Shown: positions 35,551 to 46,929 of the stretch, one piece after another
Layout of the letters: each line of letters starts with the position of its first letter
Position numbering within the stretch: the first letter of the stretch is position 1
NCBI GenBank assembly: GCA_021234155.1
Contig: JAJEKV010000012.1
Location: 2,761,638-2,825,637 of the forward strand
Origin: Isoetes taiwanensis
Taxonomy: Eukaryota > Streptophyta > Lycopodiopsida > Isoetales > Isoetaceae
Reading direction: 5' to 3'
Length of the DNA: 64,000 nt
Notes under the pieces: generated by a model
Seen by the model: the letters and a program-made list of their open reading frames with translations, nothing else
Database searches by the model: none
Told to the model about the DNA's origin: nothing
Made by a program: the position numbers and the translations under genes

Positions 35551-37386
35551 GGCAAGAGAAATGGAAATGGGGAGGAAGCGCAGGCATGCATAATAAGGAT
35601 AGCTAGAATGTTTAATTCAAATTTTAATGAGGGTTTTATAGTGGTTCCGAACCCATATCGCCTACATTTAAAGCTCGGAGGATAAGGATCGAGTTTGAGA
35701 ATTATGTAACCATTATGGTCAAGAACACTATGGCTAAATTATTTGGGGCAGATTGGAGAATAAAATTAGTACTGGGTTGTATGAACATAGGAAGAGGTCC
35801 TTAATGCAGCAGGTTTCGAAAAATCATTCATCAAGGACCATTTGCTAACATCGCGGTGTTACCGAGCAAGCAAAGGATCAAAATACATTTTTCACAAGCT
35901 TCAGATTTTACCAAAGCTGGACAGGTGCTTCAAGGCAAAAGTTGAGGAATAGGCCGAGAATTTGTGACAGCTACATCAACTCCTAAATGGAGTAGCTCAA
36001 GGAGCATGAAAAGGTGCTTATTGAATCATTCCCAATGGAAGTTGGCCGCAAAATAGAAAGCAATGTCAGAGTTAAACAAGTTGTCCGCTATTCCTACAAT
36101 TTTCTGGGATCACTATTGATGAATTGAGGAATGGTTGGAGAGAGAAGGAGTCGGGGTGAGATTAGGGCGATATATGATTAAGGCATTGTTCTATGTCGAT
36201 GACGTTGTCTCCCTCCTCGAGAATGTAAGATGGCTCTGACATATTAAATGCTTTAGAATCTTGCCAAGAGACAGAATGAAAGTAAATGAGAGTAAACCAA
36301 ACGTATGGTAGGAAAGATGTAGCTGATACGTTAGAAGAATTGAACAGGTACATCAAGAGCAATATCTTGAATAGACCACTGGCTGATTTCAAAATGGAAT
36401 GTGGTTTAAAAAGAATAACCTGAGGTTTGGCGAAGCCATACAAGAGCTTTTATAGTAATGTGGAGAAATATGAAGAAGACAAGGTTCTTATGAAAACTAT
36501 GTTCAACCTTGGTACAAATCCGGGCATTTTATATGGATGCCCGCTTAAATGTGGTTAGCAAGAAATAAATGGCTAAGATTGAGAAAGTATAAAAGGTTCT
36601 TACAAGAATTGGGTAAAGGTTCAACCCATATGAAATGATGTTGGCTGAAGTGGGTATGATTCCATTTGAAACTGGCCATACCGTATTAATCGTTTTTATA
36701 ATAGACCGGGATACATATGGACGAGGGGCTCGCTAATGTGATCAAGCCCCGGTAGAATCACAAATGTAAGAGTTGGCCATAATGGATGGTACCAACAACT
36801 TGTTTCCCATGGTCGTAATGGTGGGGTGATACCTACTTGACCGGCCAGATAATCGAAGGGCTTTTACTGGATTTGGTAGTGATTTAACAACATGGCACCA
36901 TGGAGCCAACCAGAGTTAAGATGGTTCTCCCATCGAACGAAGTGAATCCAATGTTGGTTTATGGGGAACAAGATTATTTTACATGCACGATAGGGATGAA
37001 GAGGATAACTGATATCGCGAAATGAGATTAAGTAGCCATCATTTAGAGATATTAGAAGCAGAAGAGGGAAGATACCATGGGAACTGACTGCCCTTGTCAG
37101 CCGGAACCTCAAATTGAAGATGAGCATCATGCTTTTTGAAATGTAACAGTTTGTCGTGGCTTCATGAAAAAATATGGCATTGATGGGATTAATTTCTTCC
37201 TCGAAGTTTTCATTAAACCAACACTTCTAGGAGATTTTCTCCTAGAGCAGAGAGCCCTCGAAAGGAAACCTAGATTTGAACCAATATATTGATCTAGATC
37301 GAGGCTCAAGGCCCTGCTTAGTTGTTCATGTCACTATGGACCTCAGGGGTCTCAGCAAGGACAACAACAAATAAATAAATAAATAT
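35551..37386 (+). mobile_element. LINE (non-LTR retrotransposon), 3' part
   Basis: At 36189-36225 the plus strand reads FYVDDVVSLLEN, the catalytic Y-x-DD box of a LINE reverse transcriptase, preceded by LGRYMIKAL. MKVNESKPNV follows in another frame. At 36565-36670 come AKIEKV.KVL and PYEMMLAEVGMIPFE, the conserved post-RT block seen after RT in many LINEs. The 3' end is marked by CAAGGACAACAACA and an (ATAA)n tail at 37371-37386, as in elements that end in short simple repeats. No endonuclease was found, so the copy is probably 5'-truncated; frameshifts show it is inactive. It differs in sequence and GC content from the minus-strand LINE at 19-22 kb. Confidence 0.7.
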
Positions 37387-37439
37387 GGTTGTCTATTTGA
37401 GCACAATTTACATAATGACCCACCTAATAATACAATGTA

Positions 37440-37715
37440 TTCCAGCTCCTCTTTAATTGCCCTATCAATTGTATTGTGTTCCCATTAGTACAGAAAGAAA
37501 GTTTAAGTCTTGGCAAGATTCTATCTCTCTCTCTCCCTCCTCCTCCCTCCCTCCTCCCTTTCAGCTTCAATGCATCAGAAATTAATTTTGTCGTTCAAGG
37601 GATAAAGATTTGGTCATTATCCTTCAACATCCTAAAGATTTTGATGCTAGCATGCGCTTGATGACGTTATTGAACTTTGCCTTGTAGTAAACTATTTATA
37701 ATCTTAAGATATACA
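37440..37715 (+). repeat. Pyrimidine tract and phrase shared with repeat B
   Basis: GAAAGTTTAAGTCTTGGCAAGA at 37496 matches GAAAGTTTGAGGTCTTGGCAAGA at 17422 in repeat B, and both continue into a CTCCCTCC-rich tract (37509-37562 here). It is a small dispersed relic. Confidence 0.4.
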
Positions 37716-37721
37716 CATAAT

Positions 37722-37995
37722 TGAATTTTTGGTCTAGTGGTAATACATTGCCCTAATAACGTATATGTCTTGAGTTCAAGACTACCCAATCTCAGACTAT
37801 CTATAGACCACCCAAAGCTCTCCTCGACGCCAAAATAACATCTATCTATCTCAAGACTATCTATAGACCGCTCCAAAGCTTCCCGACGCTAAAATAATAT
37901 CTATCTATTTGTTGGTGTTAGGAGAGTTGCACTAAGGGAGCAGACCCGCCCCAAAGCTCTCCCGACGCTAAAATAATATCTATATTTGTTATATT
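37722..37995 (+). mobile_element. tRNA-derived SINE-like unit with amplified tail
   Basis: TGGTCTAGTGG at 37730-37740 matches the polymerase III A box and GAGTTCAAGAC at 37772-37782 the B box; the 31-base spacing is right for a tRNA-type promoter. The downstream part is three imperfect copies of a 55- to 60-base unit (TATAGACC.CCCAAAGCT, GACGCTAAAATAATATCTAT) at 37797, 37856 and 37950. The same unit recurs at 38288 and 38668 without the promoter part. No open frame exists, as expected for a SINE. I do not know a named family with this tail. Confidence 0.55.
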
Positions 37996-38024
37996 AGAGA
38001 TAATTCCATACAGGCAGCCCTCTA

Positions 38025-38345
38025 CGCAAGGTAAGGGCTCATGAGCTCAAGTGGTGAGCTGCCCTGAGCCTGCAAGGGCCTCGCTTTTGTGCCGATTATC
38101 CATGTGCTGCTTATATCCAACGAAAATTAGGGGAGACTTTCACTCCATGTGGCATCATCACAAACACGTAACTTGGAAGAAATCATATCACCAAAGAGAA
38201 GCCACCGCAGGGATTACCATTTTAATATGTATTCTAAATATGGCGTAACACTTCCCCAATTTTAATGCTATTCACAACACTTGTTATATAGACCGTCCTA
38301 AAGCCTCTCCCTTTACTTAAAATAATATCTATCTATTTGTTATAT
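38025..38345 (+). mobile_element. Second tRNA-like SINE candidate ending in the same tail
   Basis: GAGCTCAAGTGGTGAGC at 38044-38060 resembles the tRNA D-arm/A box (AGCTCAAGTGGT), and TGTGCCGATTATCC at 38089-38102 is a weakened B box about 30 bases later. The body ends in a TATAGACCGTCCTAAAGCC ... AATAATATCTATCTATTTG unit at 38288-38340, the same tail as the neighbouring unit, then TACAAGACTTGTTATG. A TATCTATCTATTGTTA and TACAAGACTTGTTATGCATG copy also occurs at 38695-38735. Confidence 0.4.
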
Positions 38346-38959
38346 TATCTACAAGACTTGTTATGACATGGATGCTAAGCATGACTCAATTTCAGAGCCT
38401 ATGGACAATGCATCTTCAAGATTCTGCACTGGCTTAATCTAAGCTGATAGATTTGCAACAAGACCTAGCGTTGAAAATCAGCCTAGTGTAGGGAAGTCAA
38501 ATCCAAATCGTAATCAAGCTTCAAGAAATAGTCAGATTACTTTTCAAGCTTGTGGTCCCTAACTTGAGCCACTCAAATTGGAGGTGCTCATGAACACCTG
38601 AAGTTTCTCATTCGACTCTTCAAGAACCCATATTCTTCCCATGGGAAATCAATCTTTTATAACCCAAGCCATTCCAAAGTTCTCAGACGTTAAATATATA
38701 TCTATCTATTGTTATCTACAAGACTTGTTATGCATGGATTTGTACTTTCAATGGTTTCAAACTTGGATGGTCTTTGATTTGATTCTTAGTTGCCCGCAGG
38801 GCAACCTCGGGAGTATAAAGACGATGTATTGGTCACATTTAAGAACCTTGTACCCATTAGATCTGCCAGGACTATATGAGCTTGGCTGAGGGTGGGGATG
38901 TGGTCTACAGATCTCGTGCTCCAGGTTCGCCTGCCCACCGGTGTTCCAGACCATTTTGG
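38346..38959. other. No recognised gene; one stray SINE tail
   Basis: Contains a single SINE-type tail unit at 38660-38735. Otherwise no feature is recognised. Confidence 0.4.
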
Positions 38960-39595
38960 GTAAGTCACATGGTCATAGGATCCTTTATTGAGCCACAGTC
39001 GCTATTTTATGGATTGGATTTAAGGAGAAGGGTGTTGTTCTCATTTGCACGCAGTCTTGAAGGATTTGGAAGGATTGATTCGGTGATAGATGTAAGAACT
39101 CTATGAGGGAGATGATTGTTACAGACATTATGGTCAAAAAAACATAACGCCAGCTGATATTGGAAGACATTTTTACCTGATAAAAATTGTAGGTCTTGGG
39201 AATCCTTTGTATTAATTTTTCATGTCGATGAATTTCCAGAGATAATTTCATCGGAACATAACGCAGACCAAGATTTGAAGTATCCAAACAAGCACGGTTT
39301 CATGTTTGTTATTCCTTTCCCATTTGAGTCACTCTATTATGATACCATTTTCGATGAAGGTGGATGTCTCAGTTTAGGAAAAAAATCCTTTTCATATGTA
39401 TTCGGGTTCATCGAATCGGGATCTTCGTGATGCATGATGAGAAGACATATACTCCTCATTGCTGTTACAAAGGAAACCATCAAGGACAAGATCTCAAGGA
39501 AAACCGCCATGATGCAAGCTTAAGGCCACTCCACATAAGACATCTAATGGACCGATGGGTACCAAAATCATGTGAAGGCACCTACTATTTTTGTT
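38960..39595 (+). pseudogene. Decayed coding-like segment, unrecognised
   Basis: Three consecutive plus-strand frames read like one protein with one-base shifts: 38990-39105 (FYGLDLRRRVLFSFARSLEG), 39107-39175 (DDCYRHYGQKNITPADIGRHF), and an open run of about 90 codons at 39155-39430 (ESFVLIFHVDEFPEIISSEH, then FMFVIPFPFESLYYDTIFDE). A further frame 39364-39597 overlaps the end. I recognise no family. The composition (Asp, Glu, Gly, Pro present, not only AT-rich codons) favours real coding origin, but chance is not excluded. Confidence 0.3.
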
Positions 39596-39599
39596 AATG

Positions 39600-42489
39600 T
39601 AGGGAAAGTTTGTATTACAACAAGTCCATTTTATTCTCGGCAAAGTACCATGCATCTTTTAATTTCTATGATTTTGGGAAGGTAGGGAGAGCTTGAATTA
39701 TGGTAATGCGTGGTAGCATTTTTCATTCATTTTTAATTCATTTCACATATCTATAGCAGTAATAAGCTGTAATCCTGAGCTTTGAGTCAACCTACGTCAG
39801 TTTTAGACATTATTGTTTTATGTCATTCGACATATCTCATGTTTCTTTTTTTGATTTTTGTTGCCTTGCATAACATGCAGAGTATTTATTTATTCCGACA
39901 TTGATACTTGCTCCTACCCTGATTATGGGTATCACTTAAGAAGATTACAGACTTGTCATTCCATGGAACATGCATGACCCGGCATTTTAAAATGTTCATT
40001 GTCAATTTATTTGCACAGTTCGCATGGCCGGGGAGAACTCATCATTACCATGTACACTCTAGATTTCTTCTAAGTCAGATGCTCATCAGGACTAAGGTAA
40101 TCACCGTGATTTTGTGCTATTACATTTTTCTGCACATGCATATATCATGTTATGAAATTAATTACTGCTGCTACTCAAACGCTTTCGACACCAAATCATG
40201 TGGTGATCAAGAACTCACTTGAACCAAAAGAAGTCGCCAGGACAATAGTCTTCGATGTGCAAACCTCTTTAAAGTAATATGCATTTCCAATCTTTAAAGT
40301 AAGTTTTACTGTCACCACATGCATTGTCTTCAGAGGAAACATTGTGAGATGCCAAGTTTTTGCCAATATTAAGGAAGAGTTTCTTTCTCCAAACGCCATC
40401 TCTCCTCGCTTTACAATAATTAGCTTTAGATTTTTCCATCTAATTGCACCCTAATGATTAGCTTCATTTGAGAATCTGGTGTATTTATAATGGGCACACT
40501 CATGAAATGATACAATATGTTAGCCATCCGGAAGTAGGCTATTTAAAACTATTTGCCATGATTTGTGAAGCCACAACCGATACTTCAAACCGTAATGGCT
40601 AGATCGACGCTTATGGTATTTTCATAGTAGGGTATTCAATTTTACATTTTCCAAATGGATCCCCCAAGTTTCTGGTCTTCTTCTTCTGGTTTGCAATGCT
40701 TTTGCTATTTATTACCAACGCGAAAATACTGTGGATTTTGTTAATGGAGCTAATGCATATGGAGAAGAATATATAGTCGCTATAAAATGATTACCCAGAA
40801 CATTTCACCATTATCTCAGGATTTATCATACTGCATGCCTAAGATTGCATGCATTTAAGAGTTTGCTCGCTCAATCATCAAGGAAAAGTCGCTGGTGCTG
40901 AAACTTTATAATGTAAGGAAATTACTTGTTCAAAAGAAGTTAACTAGAATGCAAAATGAAACTTTACAATGTAAGGAAAGTCTACCTTGTTTAAAGAATT
41001 TTAGAATGCAAAATGCCTTTAATTTGTTTTCTTTTGAGCCACATTTTTCTTGTATTATCCCTAAGGAACACTCATCACCCCCTGGCTTGTCACATCGGCA
41101 TTTCATCAGCTGACTCTCATTCTGCTAGCTATTGTTTTTCTCCTTGGAATTAGTAGTAAATTCATCCACTTCATATTAGACCAAAATTGTCAATTGCGAC
41201 CTGGGCTTCAAGAACATGGTATTGAAGGTGTCGCACAACTTTTCTTAGTCAACCAATCAAGCATGTGGCTAAAATGTTAAACATCTCGATGTCGCCTATG
41301 GTGAGTGCCTATAATATTCTGCATTAAAATTTTGCTCAGCCCCATCATCAAAGGATTCCACTTATTATATTGGTTTGTGGCATCGCATGTGTTGAAAAGT
41401 CAACCATTGCAACACACTATTCAAAGATTTGAACCTACCAAATGTTCTTCAAAGTTAGTTTTTAACATTGAAAATTAATTACAAAGGATTGCTAGTCGAA
41501 TAAGTAATTTGCATAGCAGTTTTTGTGAGATGAAGTTGATTCAAAATTCTTGAGCCTAAATGATCCAAAGAAGGGGCATGTAAATTACATTATGTAACTG
41601 CTATTCATAATCAAGATATGTGAATCTCTTTGGATCTAACAACTCATTTAATGGAGCAATGACCAGAATGAAGCTTTATTACAAGATTTCAAGAAACTGC
41701 TAAAGCTTTCTCAGGTTGGAAAGTTCCTAAGTTTTTTACAATGTACCCAGTTAATGCACCAAGATCTTTGAGACGAGTTCTCATAACTCATGGGTTTGCT
41801 TGATAGTGACCTCTAACCTTGGTTCTACCGATAAATGCCTTTAAATTCATAGCCAGCCATATTTACACCATAAGAGCACTGCAACCACATGTTCCTGTTT
41901 GCTTGTTTTATAACAGATAAGCATGACAAGGCTGCATTATGTAGAATTTACTTGAGATTTTTCACCAAATTACCATCGCTTTCCAGACTGACATGGTGCA
42001 TGAACTTCTACGCACCTCAACAGTAATGATTCAGACTGTGGTACTTTTACACCTTTTCCCAATTTGGGAGTGAATGTTGAATTTGAATTAATCCTTGTAC
42101 TTCCATGCTTTGGGGAAAGCACCTCTTACATCTAAACCAATTTTGGGTATGGATTTCATCTTAAGAACTTGTCATGGAGTTCTGGCCGAGAATGCAGGAT
42201 TGTACCTAGTTATAATCCTAACAAATATAACCACTTCATGTTGCATCGTAATTTTCACATAGAATACAACTTGAAAAACCAATCAGTCCCATGAAGGCGA
42301 GTTGTTCTGCTGTTCTGATAATACATGCTGTATGCACTTGCATATTGTAGAGACCATGCCCAGTAGTGTCCTGCCTAGACATTATATAATACTTGATGTG
42401 CACTGAGTTAGATTTGTTATGTGAAACTTTCTCTGGCTAAGGCAATGGAAGTAGATATTAATTTTGATGCTTTAGAATCCAAATTAAAT
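39600..42489. other. AT-rich region without recognised genes
   Basis: Nothing recognised on either strand over about 2.9 kb apart from short AT-driven open frames. Confidence 0.5.
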
Positions 42490-42780
42490 TATGGCATTGT
42501 GACCGACATTTAGGCATCTTTGAAGTACCAAAAGAGTTTCATCCCTCTCTGACATAAAGGATAGAAAGCCTTATGATATGCTCTAAGAAGCGACAAGAAG
42601 GATGAAGGACATCACCAACTTATAATGACAAGAGACTTTATGGCAAGCATGTTCGTTTCAATAAGTCTCCCTGAGATCATGATTTCAATGCCAAGAGACC
42701 ACGTTTTTGGTGGCTATTGTACAAGTTATTATCCAAACAATTAATCAAAAGTTATGTTCAAGAAATGTTTATATCAGTCG
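42490..42780 (+). pseudogene. Possible Ty3/gypsy integrase C-terminal remnant
   Basis: Plus-strand frames give EATRRMKDI followed by YNDKRLYGKHVRFNK and NAKRPRFWWLL. An ..A..RMK..YDKR......F..GD pattern is typical of the region after the integrase core in Ty3/gypsy elements. Only one short block is seen and no core motif precedes it, so the call is tentative. Confidence 0.3.
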
Positions 42781-43960
42781 TGGAAGGTATCCTCAAGGTC
42801 TTCAAACACTTAGATTGAACTGCAGTTCTATTATTCTACACAAATAGTAAACTGCTTTTACGTAGTTTGTTTTGAACTTTTTGTCTCTTAATGTTGTGCA
42901 ACTTTTATCATACCATTCAAGCCACAGAAGTGCTGTGATATTGTTGGTTGTAACTTATTAAGGAAGTTCAAATCTATTTTCAGAAGCCTCAGAGGACACG
43001 AGTCAATGACCGCCATGACATACATTAGGTCCAAGGTTCCGCATTGCCATGCCATGAAAGTTCTACTCTCCTTCCCTGAAGAGCCATGCCATGAAAGTTC
43101 TTACTTCCTTCCCGTGGAAGAGCCAAAAAGATTGTTTGCATACTTAGGGCTAGGGCCCGCAGATGTTCCAATTTAGGACTATTGTATTGCACTTAAAATT
43201 TGATGCTGATCTTAGAATTTCCTCGTCTATGGTCATTCTCCCCACTTATGCGCCTCTTTAAAACCAAGACTATTTGCTTTCTCACATTAAGTGCTAGATC
43301 ATGGATTATATTGCATCTTAGAATTTGAGGTGGTCTATTGGATCTTTTAGGGATTTTGGATAGAAAAAACTTCTAGGTTCTTTAGCACCTTCACTACTAG
43401 GTTACAATGGGTTCAAACCTCAAAAATGCTGCCACTGCTTATTATGATAGAAAACCCATTAACCATTCAATTTCATTATTGATACATGCTTTCCACTCCA
43501 CAAATTTCAAGATCTACTTATCAATGTTGGCAATGGTGCCTCATGTCCTTGTACCTATCACGTGAGAGGCCCCAAGGGGCAAATGTCCATCAACATGTAT
43601 TTATAACAAGTCTATAAGTCGAGATATGATCATTGCTTATTCCATATTGTATCTCTACTAGGTGTTTATGATTGTTGCCTCTATACATGCTTCTCTAACC
43701 ATGCAAACCTTTATATCATTAGATTAAAGCAAGTTGAGTATGAAGAATGTAAAGATTGTTGCCATCCCCGTGATCCCAAAGGGTCCAACTAACTGGGCAA
43801 CCCCTTGATGTGTAAGACTTTGTTTTGTATAAAACATCCATTAGAAATAATATAAAGATGACAAGTGATCCAAGCATATCCCAAATTCAAATTTTGGGGT
43901 TTGAACATTTTAAGAATAAAACAACACCATAATGATGACAAATAATGTTCTATTATTTCG
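42781..43960. other. No recognised gene; one short tandem duplication
   Basis: 43050-43085 and 43084-43120 form two copies of a roughly 35-base unit starting CCATGCCATGAAAGTTCT. Otherwise nothing is recognised. Confidence 0.45.
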
Positions 43961-44560
43961 CTTTTGGTATTTGGGGAGGGTATCTCACGATGGTTTCTAG
44001 ATTTCACTGTGATTGTATGCAAAATCGAGGAACTAAAGAGATTCTTTGAGAGTGATTTGAGGTGCTTGTTGGCCACCAAAATCGGCTCGATGGAATTCTT
44101 TCCCTTGGTTCTGCGGTATGGTACAAGAATGGAAGGATAAGGATGGACTTAGGATCCTGGGGAAGTGCCTTCCAAACAGAGTTTGCTTCCAATTGAAGAT
44201 CGATAGGGCCAAGCACACACAGGCCACAGATAAGACAGGTCAGATCGCCAGCAGGCAAGGCACTGGCAAGGCAGCAGTATGTGCAAGGCAAGGCAAGGCC
44301 GCTGTGGATCAGAATCGCCCTCAAGGCAGGCAAAAGGTGGTTTTCGCATGTGGGTTTCACAGAGATTGGAGCAGGAGCAGACTTGGAGCAGCACTTGGAG
44401 TAGACTTAGATTGACAGAAGGCTGCAGGGCATTTGCCTGAGAGCCTGGATTGGGGCGCAGATCGGCTTCATGCAACATGGAGCAGAAGGCTGGTGTATAT
44501 TTGCTCTGAGTAGCCGGATTTGGGGCACAGGATTGGCTTCATGCAAATGGATGCTATCCA
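43961..44560 (+). repeat. Dispersed repeat, copy 2 (partner at 30.24 kb)
   Basis: TATTTGGGGAGGGTATCTC at 43969-43987 starts a match to 30434 onward, and the GC-rich part follows at 44050-44540. Inside, a unit of about 70 bases recurs: GAGCCTGGATTGGGGC.CAGATCGGCTTCATGCAA near 44442 and a diverged copy near 44510. Open frames on both strands reflect GC content and the AAGGCAAGGCA-type repetition at 44250-44300. Confidence 0.5.
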
Positions 44561-44647
44561 CCATGCAAATGATGCCATCCAACATCCATCATGTCTCTAC
44601 AGATGATGTGTGCATGTTTTTTTAATCTTCTAACCATGTGTATGCTA

Positions 44648-44902
44648 GACCATTGGAAGTGGCGCTAATTATTGGCCAAAATTTAATGGCCTTTGATTTG
44701 GCAATGTAACGTAGGAATATTCCAAAAATCAATGTCATCAAAATCCAAAGATAAGAAAACCCCATATGAAATGAAAAATGAAGGACCAAGATATCACAAA
44801 ATATGCAATAAAATATTTAAAACTTACTGGAAATGAATAAATGTTCAAGCTAGGTCCATAGGCATGCACATAATTATTAATCTTCAACCACTTCCAATGG
44901 TC
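44648..44902. mobile_element. MITE-like unit with 15-bp inverted termini
   Basis: GACCATTGGAAGTGG at 44648-44662 and its exact reverse complement at 44888-44902 bound a 255-base AT-rich, non-coding segment. Size and structure suit a miniature inverted-repeat element. I could not find a convincing target-site duplication in the flanking bases, so a chance or non-transposon inverted repeat is possible. Confidence 0.4.
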
Positions 44903-45077
44903 CAAACGCCTACGGGTCTTTACTTGTTGACTACTAAATCTTAGATAGAGGACCAGGATTGAGATGACTGAGATGATAATGTTGTACGTACATATACTTA
45001 CTTCATAGAAAATGTCAAGACATGTAAATGGACTATTTGGATCACCATGCCATAGATCTCAGTAGTTTTACAACGTT

Positions 45078-46614
45078 TTATTCAGATTTCAAAGATGTTT
45101 TCAGCCATTCTACCAAATCCATGTGATTCAATAGCTTTTGGGCTGCCACCATTATTTACATCATACCACAGTCCACCCACGAGCAACATCCTTACATATT
45201 TTCACAAAGCTTTGAACCTAGGCAAAGATAACAATAAAACACTGGTTTCAGCAAATCCTTTGTACCAAAACACATAAATGAATCCAACTCATGTGCATCT
45301 AAAATTGAGCCATCTCCCCACAAGGGAAGGGGGCGAGAGATGATCGTTCGCTCCCCAAAATTGCAACCGATACCTTGGACTTTGAAGTAACATCTATCCA
45401 CCATACTGTGAGTACTTAATTAAAGGAGAACTACATGGCACAAAAAGAAAAAATGGCACAAAAGATAACAGAAAAGCAGAGAAACCTTTATGTCCCTCAA
45501 CAGCAACAAAGGATGATGGTATGCTATGAATTTATACTGTCTCTCCTTTGCCAAGTATCTAAAACCTTAGCTGGTAACCTGGACTAGTTACCAAATAGTT
45601 GTATATTGCCAAAGGCCAAAGTGATCAACTTCCCACCTCCCCCAACAAACCAGAACATGCTATTGCATTATAACCCTTGGCTTTTAATGTTTGCCAATGC
45701 CCCTTGCACCTTCAAGGGCTTTTTCCCTGCATCACGATGCTCAGATGCTCTATTATAAATTATTTAATTAAATAGTCAGATGCATTTTTATAATTATGCT
45801 ATAACTTACATGTGCCAAATGCCTCTTTATCCACTCGTGGATCAGTCTCTCTTTAAGAGTCATATGGCTCACCAGCTAAGAAGTCAGGCACAACTACTAG
45901 AAACCCCACAGCAGCAACTTTATCGGCCAATTTCTGTATGCACCTTGTGTGAATAGGAGTACTTATGCAATCACTGAATATAGCATATGCTACTCAAATA
46001 CACTATGAAGTAAGTTATTGTGTTAACATCATGAAGCTTTAGCAGTGAGCATAGAAAAGAAGCTCTGACGACAATGTTTCAGAATTACTGTCTCCTTCAC
46101 TCTTCGAGACTTTTTTTCCATGAACCTTCACGTTCCATGTATTATCTCAAAGACTACATTTTCCAACTAAAGTAAGGCCTGGTCTAGCAATGTCTACCAT
46201 AATAAAATCAGAGCTTATGCATAAATTTCATTCCCTAAGCTTAACAGATAGAAGTAACCTCCCCGCTCCTCTCGTTATCTCATGTTTTAAATTGAAGACA
46301 ATTTTAGTTTACAGTACTCTAATGATTATACGCTTTGTTCTATGGTTAGCAAGCCATACCTGAGAAGTGAGCTCTATCCTGTAGATATACGTGATTTGTG
46401 GTTGTAAGTTTACACAGACTGCATAGAGAGATCTACAAAAGAGGCCAAATGTCTGAACATAACTTACCAAAGACGTCCGAAACAAGGACAACAGCGGAGG
46501 GTGTTCGAGACGGAGTGAGCAGAAACATAAACTGGAAGATGCCCCCATTTTTCTTCTTGGCTCATTGTGAACATTTCTGCCGGAGGCAGGAACGCAAACA
46601 CTCTGCCCCGCCAT
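45078..46614 (-). pseudogene. Dienelactone hydrolase family gene (5 exon segments, frameshifted)
   Basis: A host gene for an alpha/beta-hydrolase of the dienelactone hydrolase (DLH) family, about 230 residues if joined, as usual for plants. Segments: 46614-46468 (LPVYVSAHSVSNT, then VVLVSDVFG in a second frame; donor G/GTAAGT), 45933-45810 (KLADKVAAVGFLVVVPDF, then ERLIHEWIKRHLAH one base out of frame; donor GTAAGT), about 45749-45592 (ANIKSQGYNAIACSG, then GKLITLAFGNIQLF), 45405-about 45290 (VSVAILG, then NDHLSPPSL holding the triad Asp) and 45217-45078 (VQSFVKI, DVARGWTV, LVEWLKTSLKSE, stop). The expected G-x-C-W-G-G nucleophile motif is garbled to GFVGGG or GLLGE depending on frame. The triad His of the usual VAHGWT is Arg (CGT, 45179-45181). 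A short exon after VFG may be missing. Frame breaks occur in every exon. Family secure; activity doubtful, or the assembly has indels. Confidence 0.85.
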
Positions 46615-46648
46615 TTTTACCGATTGCTAACTATGGTTTGCTGTATCT

Positions 46649-46690
46649 GTTATTTAAAGACACTGGGTTTCTTTTCCATTGGTCCAGCAG
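46649..46690 (-). promoter_or_regulatory. Putative promoter of the DLH gene
   Basis: On the minus strand, CCAATGG at 46682-46676 lies 20 bases upstream of TCTTTAAATA at 46660-46651, a plausible CCAAT box and TATA-like element. The ATG codons at 46614, 46574 and 46565 follow; the last two are in frame with the DLH-like N-terminal segment and leave room for a short leader. Confidence 0.3.
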
Positions 46691-46828
46691 CTTGGGCATT
46701 TTGCAGCTAGCGAAGGTTCCAGTGAAACGTGCTAAACGTATATTGTACAACATCTCATTCCATTATTCTCTATGCTATAAAATATTGACACGTAAGTATA
46801 TATGATGGTACAAAAATGTTTTTCATTA

Positions 46829-46866
46829 GAAACCCTTCCGGATTTCAAGGAATTTGGAAGGGTTTC
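46829..46866. repeat. 11-bp hairpin
   Basis: GAAACCCTTCC (46829-46839) and its exact complement GGAAGGGTTTC (46856-46866) flank a 16-base loop. GGGTTTCCA recurs just after. It is upstream of the DLH gene; the role is unknown. Confidence 0.5.
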
Positions 46867-46929
46867 CATGTTGAGTTTCCAGACGGGTTTCCATGATTTG
46901 TTTAATAACCCGATAGTGAGCATTTTAGG

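Noticed and set aside
44118-44478. Overlapping 98- and 109-codon ORFs at 44.1-44.5 kb
   Set aside because: They lie in a GC-rich repeat with AAGGCAAGGCA-type repetition and resemble no protein.
46398-46805. 135-codon plus-strand ORF
   Set aside because: It overlaps the antisense of DLH exon 1 and its promoter, and has no motif of its own.
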